NCBI GenBank assembly: GCA_016284115.1
Contig: JAEEOD010000165.1
Coordinates: 1 to 16,609, forward strand
From: Bacteroidaceae bacterium
GTDB taxonomy: Bacteria > Bacteroidota > Bacteroidia > Bacteroidales > Bacteroidaceae
Length of the DNA stretch: 16,609 bases
Direction of reading: 5' to 3'
Made by a program: the position numbers and the translations under genes. Each line of letters starts with the position of its first letter. The first letter of the stretch is position 1. Positions 6,953 to 13,415 of this stretch are shown piece after piece. Under the pieces are notes generated by a model, which did no database searches, was not told the DNA's origin, and was given only the letters and a program-made list of their open reading frames with translations.

Positions 6953-7384
6953 TCATTTCATTTTCGATAAAGTAAAACTGAATGTCTTTTTCATCTTGTC
7001 TTTGCCAAAGTAATACAGCAAAAGATAGTAAAGAAAAATACATCCTAACGAGTAGAGTGCTACAGAAAGTTCACTATCATTGCCCCACCATGAGGTAAGC
7101 CCAATAACGAGTGCCATCAAGATGAGCAACGGCAACAGATAACCATACCAAACCGCCTTGCGTCCCATGCTGGTAGAACCAATAATCCATACTTCATCGC
7201 CCACGTGATACTGAGCTACTTCTTTATCGTAAACATCAATCAAATGTTCTTTCGATTCTGCTGATGTACAATGATTTTTTATACTACACGCTGAACACGA
7301 TGTGGCCTGCGTAATCTTCACTTGTAGATAATTTCCATTGATACGCTCCACAATTCCGCTGTGCTTTACTACATTGTCTTTCAT
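6953..7384 (-). CDS. RseC/MucC-like membrane protein, first gene of the rnf operon
   Basis: A protein of 143 residues of the RseC/MucC type (SoxR-reducing system protein RseC in Gammaproteobacteria). An N-terminal soluble domain holds a cysteine cluster, C30, C33 and C39, in TSCSACSIKNHC, which could bind a metal or Fe-S centre. Two membrane segments follow at about 77-98 and 105-126, with a short basic C-terminus. Members of this family are commonly encoded next to rnf genes in Bacteroidota, and it may help assemble, regulate or donate electrons to the complex; its exact role is not shown by the sequence. It is the promoter-proximal gene, 49 bases before rnfB on the same strand. The gene symbol is left empty because equivalence to enterobacterial rseC is not proven. 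Confidence 0.85.
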   Translation of the reverse strand: MKDNVVKHSGIVERINGNYLQVKITQATSCSACSIKNHCTSAESKEHLIDVYDKEVAQYHVGDEVWIIGSTSMGRKAVWYGYLLPLLILMALVIGLTSWWGNDSELSVALYSLGCIFLYYLLLYYFGKDKMKKTFSFTLSKMK

Positions 7385-7415
7385 GGCTTGTAAGGTTTGT
7401 TAACTATATTCAATG

Positions 7416-7446
7416 CAAAATTAGTGTATAATATTGTAAGAACAAA
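7416..7446 (-). promoter_or_regulatory. Promoter of the rseC-rnfBCDGEA operon
   Basis: On the minus strand, TTTG (7446-7443), a 19-base spacer and TAATTTTG (7423-7416) match the Bacteroidota pattern perfectly. The predicted start near 7409 leaves a leader of about 25 bases before the rseC-like ATG. No comparable promoter was found inside the operon. The upstream box shares bases with the U-tract of the preceding terminator. Confidence 0.75.
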
Positions 7447-7477
7447 ATAAAAATGGGATGATTTTGGTAATCATCCC
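7444..7477 (-). terminator. Intrinsic terminator of the DUF3078 gene
   Basis: The stem GGGATGATT (7455-7463) pairs with AATCATCCC (7469-7477) around a 5-base loop. On the minus strand it is followed by ATTTTTATTTT (7454-7444), a classic U-tract. It lies about 55 bases after the DUF3078 stop. Confidence 0.85.
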
Positions 7478-7532
7478 CGAAACTATGACAATAATATTTA
7501 TATCCGCATTAAAAGTATTTCTGGTAAGGAGT

Positions 7533-9005
7533 TTACCAACTATAATTAAGTCCAAAACTCAGCAACTCGCTTAACTGGAAATAACTTGTACTGCCATTCA
7601 ATGGCACAGCGCTATCATCGTAACGAGCATGCACATACAATTTGGTTGAAAGAAACCTGTTTACTGCCAAATTCAAGGTATTCTCCCACTCTACTCGTAC
7701 CCACTGGTAACTAGTAAGGTAGTCTAGGCGAGATTCAAATGTGATGTTCTTGGCAATGTTCCATGTGATAGAAGGTTGTATTTGGGAACCAATATTGTGT
7801 TTCACACTCTTGCCTTTATCAAGGCCATAAGAAGTCTCATCAATATCTTTGCTACCAATGTAACGCATGGTCCAGTTAAGGGGAGCCAACAGTAAAGAAA
7901 AACTGTATTTATCAGTCTTTTTCTTATAATCCATACCAAGTGCCACTGTCAGATCGGCAGGTGCCAAGAAAGTAGAAATCAATGTTGGGTCATTTGATTT
8001 ATATCCATTTACAAACTGTGTCTTGAACTCAGCAGAAAGAGTATAGTACCAATTCTTTGCTGCCTGAATACCTAACTTACTAAAAATACGCAATTGATCA
8101 GTATTGGTAAGATATTTATGTACTTGATCTGATGGTGTAGATGCTAATCCTAATTTAGCGTCCAAAAGATTCTCCCACTGTACTTTCTCCTTATCGTTAT
8201 AGTTTGCAGTTAACTGAAAAGTTCCAATCATCGATACACTGCTTACACCACCCTTGTACCAGTTGTCCGATAAATAATGTTGAGAAAACTGCAATGAACT
8301 GTTGCCTGCTACAGCCCAGAATTGTGGTTTTCTAACCTCCACCTCTGCTTCTTGCTCTAGTTCAAGTGGAGAACCGGCTGTAAGAACATTCATCATATTG
8401 GTCTTTACATTGGAAGCGTTAACATCTTCTTCTGTTTCTATATTGTCTACAAAAACGCCAGCCTTATCTAGCTCGTCTTCAGTAAAAACTATAGCCTCAG
8501 GATTATTTAAGTAAAGATCCATCAAAGTTTTATTAACTATCTTATTCACACGTTCTTTTGTTGTGAATTGTTTTTTATCTACTGGCAAATATTTTTGGAT
8601 ATTATCCAATGTTTTGTCAGGCAATAATCCATCAACTTTGATGGTGGACAACTGAGCTATTGATGACTTAAAATACGTAGCAGGAACAAACAGTTTATAA
8701 TAATCAGGATTAGTTTCTATATATCGTTGAGGGGTGTTTGGATTGTTCAAAGAATCCAATACAACTATGTATTTGTCATAAAGGTAAGAAACAGTATCGT
8801 TCTGATTGACGTTCTTCTTTGCTGTGGATGTTTTACGCACAAAGAAATACTTGCCCAATAATCCAGGCAATTCTTTGATTACACCAGATTGTGAGGGCAA
8901 CTGACCATTGTTTGCCATATTATTATTGACTGCATTACCAGCCCATGTCGATGAAATCGACAAAAATGAGCCTATAAGCAACATTGATACAACGTTTTTT
9001 TTCAT
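7533..9005 (-). CDS. DUF3078-family outer-membrane protein
   Basis: A protein of 490 residues with a signal peptide (1-22, cut near TWAG). An N-terminal region of about 200 residues, partly charged and probably helical or periplasmic, is followed by a beta-rich region from about 230 to the end. The block FWAVAGNSSLQFSQHYLSD followed by NWYKGGVSSVSMIG is characteristic of the DUF3078 proteins I know from Bacteroidales, which are predicted outer-membrane barrels of unknown function. It ends in GLNYSW; a terminal aromatic residue is the usual barrel-assembly signal. It has its own promoter and terminator, so it is transcribed alone, divergently from yidC. No substrate can be inferred. Confidence 0.82.
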   Translation of the reverse strand: MKKNVVSMLLIGSFLSISSTWAGNAVNNNMANNGQLPSQSGVIKELPGLLGKYFFVRKTSTAKKNVNQNDTVSYLYDKYIVVLDSLNNPNTPQRYIETNPDYYKLFVPATYFKSSIAQLSTIKVDGLLPDKTLDNIQKYLPVDKKQFTTKERVNKIVNKTLMDLYLNNPEAIVFTEDELDKAGVFVDNIETEEDVNASNVKTNMMNVLTAGSPLELEQEAEVEVRKPQFWAVAGNSSLQFSQHYLSDNWYKGGVSSVSMIGTFQLTANYNDKEKVQWENLLDAKLGLASTPSDQVHKYLTNTDQLRIFSKLGIQAAKNWYYTLSAEFKTQFVNGYKSNDPTLISTFLAPADLTVALGMDYKKKTDKYSFSLLLAPLNWTMRYIGSKDIDETSYGLDKGKSVKHNIGSQIQPSITWNIAKNITFESRLDYLTSYQWVRVEWENTLNLAVNRFLSTKLYVHARYDDSAVPLNGSTSYFQLSELLSFGLNYSW

Positions 9006-9041
9006 AGTCCAACTACAATTAATATTGGTTATTTACTATTG

Positions 9042-9072
9042 CAAAGATAATGTTAATAACTTAATCAAGCAA
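9042..9072 (-). promoter_or_regulatory. Promoter of the DUF3078 gene
   Basis: On the minus strand TATCTTTG (9049-9042) is a full match to TAnnTTTG. TTGC (9072-9069) stands 19 bases upstream in place of TTTG. The predicted start is near 9035, about 30 bases before the ATG. Confidence 0.65.
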
Positions 9073-9096
9073 GAATATCGAAAAAAATCAGCTTTC

Positions 9097-9129
9097 TTTA
9101 GGCACTTCGGTCATAATTTATTACTTTTG
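9097..9129 (+). promoter_or_regulatory. Promoter of yidC
   Basis: TACTTTTG at 9122-9129 matches TAnnTTTG, with TTTA at 9097-9100 in the upstream position, 21 bases away. The expected start near 9136 gives a leader of about 58 bases, A/T-rich, in which I see no clear regulatory fold. The downstream phosphoesterase gene should share this promoter. Confidence 0.6.
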
Positions 9130-9193
9130 CAGCTAAATTGAATAAAAACGTCGTTAGACATACCTATATTAATAAATAAATTCAGAAAATAAA

Positions 9194-11038
9194 ATGGACA
9201 AAAATACCATTACAGGCATGGTGCTGATTTTCCTCGTATTGATTGTTTTCAGCTACTTAAGCCGTCCATCTCAAGAACAACTTGCTGCTCAACAGCAGTA
9301 TTATGACTCAATAGCCCAGGTACAGCAACGTGCCGCAGAATTGCAAGCTAAGGCAGAGGCAGCTTTGGCCAACGAGCGTGCTACAGCAGCCAAAGACTCT
9401 GCTTCATTGTTTTTCGGCGCCACACAAGGTACTGCCGAGTTAGTAAGCATTGAGAACAATTTGGCCAAGTTGACGCTTAACACAAAAGGTGGTAGCCTCT
9501 ATTCTGTAATTCTGAAAGAGTATATGAGTCAGGACAAAGTAACACCAGTAACCCTGTTTGAAGATAACGATGTGTCGCTCAACTACTTATTTTATAATTC
9601 TCAAGGCGCTATTGAAACCAGCGACTACTATTTCACGCCTGTAAATAAAAGTGAGCAGGCTGTTACGATGCGTCTGAAAGCCTCAGAAGAAAGCTATGTT
9701 GACTTCACCTACACCATGCATCCTGACACCTATCTAGTGGACCTGAATATTCAGGCAGTGGGCATGAACGGCAAATTAGCTTCTTCTAACAACCATATTG
9801 ATATCGAGTGGAAGCAGAAAGCTCGTCAAATTGAGAAGGGCTATACTTACGAAAACCGTTTGGCTCAGTTGACTTACAAGACTGCTGATGACGTGGAGGA
9901 AATGTCGGCCAGTGGCGAAGACCACGAAGAGGTGGCTGAGCCTCTGACATGGGTGGCTTTCAAGAACCAGTTCTTCTCTGCTGTGATGATAAGCGATGCC
10001 GGCTTTAATAATGCCAAATTGGATTCTAAAATGGAGGACCGAAACAGTGGCTATATCAAAGACTATGCTGCTGATATGAATACTACTTTTGACCCTACAG
10101 GCAACCAGCCTACTGAAATGCACTTCTACTTTGGTCCTAACCACTACAAGATTCTTTCTGCTTTGGATGATAATCGTGAGAAGGATTGGAACTTGCAGCG
10201 ACTGGTATATCTAGGTTGGCCTATCCTTCGTTGGATTAACCAATTCTTTACTATCAACGTGTTTGATTGGCTTACTAAGTTGGGATTAGGCATGGGTCTC
10301 GTCTTGCTCTTTATGACACTGATTGTGAAGATTGTGATATTCCCTACTACATGGAAGACATACATTTCATCTGCTAAAATGAAGGCACTGAAGCCAAAAG
10401 TAGATGAGATCAATGCCAAATATCCCAATGAGGCTGATGCCATGAAGAAACAACAGGAGATAATGACGATGTATAGCCAATACAGGGTGAGCCCTATGGG
10501 TGGTTGCTTGCCAATGCTGATACAGTTCCCTATTCTTATGGCTTTATTCCTGTTCGTGCCAAGTGCTATCGAGTTACGCCAGCAAAGTTTTTTGTGGGCA
10601 GATGACTTGAGTACCTATGATTCATTTGTAACGTTCCCATTCAGCATTCCGTTCCTAGGCGATCATTTAAGCTTGTTCTGTGTACTGATGTGTATCACCA
10701 ACCTGCTATATATGATGTATAACATGAAGATGCAGGATACTGGTGCTAATCCATCTATGGCAGCTATGAAGTATATGAACTACATCATGCCTGTGGTCTT
10801 TCTCTTCATCTTGAATGACTACCCTGCTGGTCTGAACTACTACTACTTCCTCAGTACCCTTATCAGTGTAGTCACAATGGCTTGGATGCGATATGCTACT
10901 GATGATGCCAAATTGTTAGCACAACTGGAGGCTAATAAGAAAGATCCAAAGGAGATGCGAAAGAGTGGATTCCAGGCTCGCTTGGAAGCGATGCAGAAGC
11001 AACAAGAAGAATTACAACGCCAACGTGGCAAAAAATAA
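9194..11038 (+). CDS. yidC: Membrane protein insertase YidC
   Basis: Inserts and folds inner-membrane proteins, alone or with the Sec translocon. At 614 residues it has the long Gram-negative layout. It comprises a first membrane segment (about 5-22), an Ala/Gln-rich linker, a large periplasmic beta domain (about 75-335), and the conserved five-segment core from about 355. In the core, K379 in [11 protein letters not shown] sits where the positively charged groove residue is found in the family. The cytoplasmic hairpin (about 393-430) is followed by the [20 protein letters not shown] block (433-452). The tail (about 575-614) is basic and Gln-rich, and may contact the ribosome. No Shine-Dalgarno is seen. 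It is followed after 5 bases by a phosphoesterase gene on the same strand. The common neighbour pyrG is not in this window. Confidence 0.97.
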   Translation: MDKNTITGMVLIFLVLIVFSYLSRPSQEQLAAQQQYYDSIAQVQQRAAELQAKAEAALANERATAAKDSASLFFGATQGTAELVSIENNLAKLTLNTKGGSLYSVILKEYMSQDKVTPVTLFEDNDVSLNYLFYNSQGAIETSDYYFTPVNKSEQAVTMRLKASEESYVDFTYTMHPDTYLVDLNIQAVGMNGKLASSNNHIDIEWKQKARQIEKGYTYENRLAQLTYKTADDVEEMSASGEDHEEVAEPLTWVAFKNQFFSAVMISDAGFNNAKLDSKMEDRNSGYIKDYAADMNTTFDPTGNQPTEMHFYFGPNHYKILSALDDNREKDWNLQRLVYLGWPILRWINQFFTINVFDWLTKLGLGMGLVLLFMTLIVKIVIFPTTWKTYISSAKMKALKPKVDEINAKYPNEADAMKKQQEIMTMYSQYRVSPMGGCLPMLIQFPILMALFLFVPSAIELRQQSFLWADDLSTYDSFVTFPFSIPFLGDHLSLFCVLMCITNLLYMMYNMKMQDTGANPSMAAMKYMNYIMPVVFLFILNDYPAGLNYYYFLSTLISVVTMAWMRYATDDAKLLAQLEANKKDPKEMRKSGFQARLEAMQKQQEELQRQRGKK

Positions 11039-11043
11039 AGGTT

Positions 11044-12108
11044 ATGGCTGAGAAACATTCGATTAATCGTCGCCAGTTTATCAAGAACTCGGCATTGCTG
11101 AGCATGAGTGGTTTTATTCCTGCATCAGGGATAGCAGCCTCACGTCGTGAAACCAGTAGTGGTGAAAAGTTTATGAACTTCAACTATAAGCCCAATGGGA
11201 AATTCAAGATATTGCAGTTAACCGACACTCACTATATAGCAGACGACCCTCGTTCTGAACGTGCATTGAAAAATGTATGTGAGATGCTTGATGCTGAGAA
11301 GCCTGATTTGGTGATTCATACGGGTGACATTATCTTTGGTAAACCAGCTGAAAAGAGTGTGCGTGAACTATTTGCACCTATTTCTGAGCGTAAAATTCCA
11401 TTTGCCGTAGCATTGGGCAATCACGACAGCGATTTCGACCTGACTCGTAAAGAAATTTTCGATGTGATTAAGTCATTGCCATATAATATTAATTCTACTG
11501 TTACAGGACTTTATGGCGTGAGCAATGACATTATCACCTTGTCAAAAGACAATGAAGAAAAACCACAGTGGGTGTTTTATCTTTTCGACTCTAACAGTCT
11601 GTGCGGATTACCTGGTGAGATTGAAAAAGGTTGGGGCTACATCCATTTCCCAGAAATCAATTGGTATCGTCAGCATAGTGCAGCGTTCGCCAAACAGAAT
11701 GACGGGAAGCCCGTACCATCATTATCATTCTTCCATATTCCCCTTCCAGAATTTATCTATGCCTTTAGGCTTGAGAACCATCGCATCTTGAAGGGTAACT
11801 TCGGAGAAGAGCCTTGTTCTCCTCCTGTGAATTCTGGTATGTTTGTGAGCATGAAAGAAATGGGTGATATAAAAGCTATTATTTGTGGACACGATCACGA
11901 TAATGACTATGCTATGAAATGGAACGACATCTTCCTGATGTATGGTCGATTCAGTGGTTGCGACACTGTATACAACAATTTGAAGCCTAATGGTGCACGT
12001 ATAATAGAACTGACGCAAGATGATACCAGTTTCCGTTCTTGGGTAAGATTATATGGTGGAGAGATTACTCAGAATTTGAAGTATCCAGATGACTTTAAAA
12101 CATACTAA
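11044..12108 (+). CDS. Exported calcineurin-like metallophosphoesterase
   Basis: A protein of 354 residues with the metallophosphoesterase motifs in order: LTDTHY (D61, H63), HTGDIIF (D95), GNHDS (N126, H127), FFHIPLPE (H231) and CGHDHDND (H283, H285). These ligate a two-metal centre that hydrolyses phosphate esters. The arrangement resembles the Dcr2/purple-acid-phosphatase-related group; the substrate is unknown. The N-terminus INRRQFIKNSALLSMSG is a twin-arginine-type leader, suggesting export to the periplasm, possibly already folded. Whether this organism has a Tat system cannot be seen here. It begins 5 bases after yidC and is very likely co-transcribed. A strong terminator follows directly. 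Confidence 0.88.
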   Translation: MAEKHSINRRQFIKNSALLSMSGFIPASGIAASRRETSSGEKFMNFNYKPNGKFKILQLTDTHYIADDPRSERALKNVCEMLDAEKPDLVIHTGDIIFGKPAEKSVRELFAPISERKIPFAVALGNHDSDFDLTRKEIFDVIKSLPYNINSTVTGLYGVSNDIITLSKDNEEKPQWVFYLFDSNSLCGLPGEIEKGWGYIHFPEINWYRQHSAAFAKQNDGKPVPSLSFFHIPLPEFIYAFRLENHRILKGNFGEEPCSPPVNSGMFVSMKEMGDIKAIICGHDHDNDYAMKWNDIFLMYGRFSGCDTVYNNLKPNGARIIELTQDDTSFRSWVRLYGGEITQNLKYPDDFKTY

Positions 12109-12113
12109 ATAGA

Positions 12114-12143
12114 AAAAGCTGCTCAATGAGCAGCTTTTCTTTT
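12114..12143. terminator. Bidirectional terminator between the phosphoesterase gene and tRNA-Asp
   Basis: AAAAGCTGCTC (12114-12124) pairs with GAGCAGCTTTT (12128-12138) around a 3-base loop, and TCTTTT-like U-rich sequence follows on the plus strand. The stem has an A-run on its left side, so the minus-strand reading also ends in a U-run. It lies 5 bases after the phosphoesterase stop on one strand and right after the tRNA 3' end on the other, so it can end both transcripts. Confidence 0.85.
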
Positions 12144-12144
12144 G

Positions 12145-12218
12145 CGGTGCGTACGAGACTCGAACTCGTGACCCCGTGCGTGACAGGCACGTATTCTAAC
12201 CAACTGAACTAACGCACC
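12145..12218 (-). tRNA. tRNA-Asp (anticodon GTC)
   Basis: The 74 bases on the minus strand fold as a complete cloverleaf. Acceptor arms are GGTGCGT and ACGCACC, the D arm is GTTC/GAAT, and the anticodon arm is CGTGC/GCACG with loop CTGTCAC (anticodon GTC at 12184-12182). A 5-base variable loop and a T arm ACGAG/CTCGT with loop TTCGAGT complete it. The discriminator base is G, as expected for tRNA-Asp. The CCA end is not encoded. Confidence 0.97.
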
Positions 12219-12235
12219 AATTTGGTTAAGCGTTG

Positions 12236-12266
12236 CAAAGGTAATACATTTTTTTAATTCCGCAAT
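12236..12266 (-). promoter_or_regulatory. Promoter of tRNA-Asp
   Basis: On the minus strand TACCTTTG (12243-12236) matches TAnnTTTG, with ATTG (12266-12263) 19 bases upstream, one base off TTTG. The predicted start would be roughly 10 bases before the tRNA 5' end. Confidence 0.6.
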
Positions 12267-12319
12267 AAATAATCCACAAAAAAAACTTGAACGCATCATG
12301 AATTTCTAGAGGTTTATTG

Positions 12320-12341
12320 CCTACAAAAAAAATCATGTAGG
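12320..12341 (-). other. Weak hairpin after the lipid kinase gene
   Basis: CCTACA and TGTAGG form a 6-base stem around a 10-base A/T loop, 16 bases downstream of the lipid kinase stop. The T-run lies in the loop and not after the stem, so this is a poor terminator. Transcripts of the operon may read through into tRNA-Asp. I see no better terminator between them. Confidence 0.3.
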
Positions 12342-12356
12342 GAAAAGGCATAGAAT

Positions 12357-13406
12357 TTACAGTTTCGTAAGTTTCTTCAGTTGTTCCTTCCCTTTATCTA
12401 GTAACTCGTTGTTACGCTGGCGGATACCTTCAAAAAACTGGTCATTCATCTGACGAATGCCATTAATTACCTCCTGTGCACGATCTATTACATTAAGATC
12501 CTTGTTATCGTCTGCTGGCACCATAACTAGCAGCCCTGCATGATGAATCTTCACCTTGAGATTGGCGCCCATATTAACAGGATCGCCATCATAATGCACC
12601 ACTCCTGGTTTTTGGCGAAGGATGTTGATGGTTTTACAGCGGAAAGTCTTAATATGGCTATTTTGGTCAATAGTCTTTGTGAACAATTGCAAAGCCAATG
12701 AAGGCACATCTAGTGGTGTAAAAGGATTGAGAATGGTAACGTCCAGCAATCCATCTGTCAGTGTAGCCTTGGGTGCTATATAGGCATTATTGCCATACTG
12801 GGCAGCATTGCCACAAGCTATGAGAAAAGCCTGATAGATTTCAGTTTCATTGCCATCAATGGTCACCTTATAGGTTTCAGGCTTATAATTCAGAGAAGCA
12901 TTAAGCGACTGTTCGATATAAGTATTGAGGCCTCTTTTTCCTGCTTCGGCGAACTTCAGACTTACGAAAGCATCGAATCCTACACCACACGTACAGAAGA
13001 ATTTACGACGATTGATAGTACCATAATCGATACAATCCACAAGCCCGCCATTTATGGTATCTATAGCTTTACGTGCCTGCATACTTATTTGCAGATGACG
13101 CGCCAAACCATTACCAGAACCACAAGGAATGATACCCAATGCTGTATGTGTATGTGTCAAAGCACGTGCAACCTCATTGACCGTTCCATCACCTCCCACA
13201 GCTACTACAGCAAAATGACCTTCCTCAGCACATTGTGCAGCTATTTTCTCTGCATGACCAGCATATTGCGTATAAGTGATTTGAAAAGTATATTTATCAA
13301 TATCCAGGTATTCGTTGATGAGCTCTATTATCTGCTCTTTCTCCTGAGTACCGGATATTGGGTTTACGACAAAGGTAATATGTTTCTTTTCGCTATTCAT
13401 CAGCAT
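12357..13406 (-). CDS. Diacylglycerol kinase family (YegS/BmrU/LCB5-like) lipid kinase
   Basis: A 349-residue protein of the DAGK catalytic family, which phosphorylates diacylglycerol or related lipids with ATP. Visible family motifs are VVNPISGT (13-20), the nucleotide-binding loop GGDGTVNEVARAL (71-83), GIIPCGSGNGLARHL (91-105), and TDGLLDVTILNP (217-228) with YDGDP (272-276) in the C-terminal beta domain. After about 300 comes a charged helical tail with two 11-residue-spaced GIRQ units (316-319 and 327-330), longer than in the shortest family members. A second ATG two codons in (13400) could also be the start. It follows the TonB-dependent receptor by 9 bases, so it is probably in the same operon. 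The lipid substrate is not evident. Confidence 0.88.
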   Translation of the reverse strand: MLMNSEKKHITFVVNPISGTQEKEQIIELINEYLDIDKYTFQITYTQYAGHAEKIAAQCAEEGHFAVVAVGGDGTVNEVARALTHTHTALGIIPCGSGNGLARHLQISMQARKAIDTINGGLVDCIDYGTINRRKFFCTCGVGFDAFVSLKFAEAGKRGLNTYIEQSLNASLNYKPETYKVTIDGNETEIYQAFLIACGNAAQYGNNAYIAPKATLTDGLLDVTILNPFTPLDVPSLALQLFTKTIDQNSHIKTFRCKTINILRQKPGVVHYDGDPVNMGANLKVKIHHAGLLVMVPADDNKDLNVIDRAQEVINGIRQMNDQFFEGIRQRNNELLDKGKEQLKKLTKL

Positions 13407-13415
13407 AGGTGTTTT

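Noticed and set aside
9776..10443. Two minus-strand open frames inside yidC
   Set aside because: Antisense to a clear, conserved yidC sequence, with no initiation signals or family motifs.
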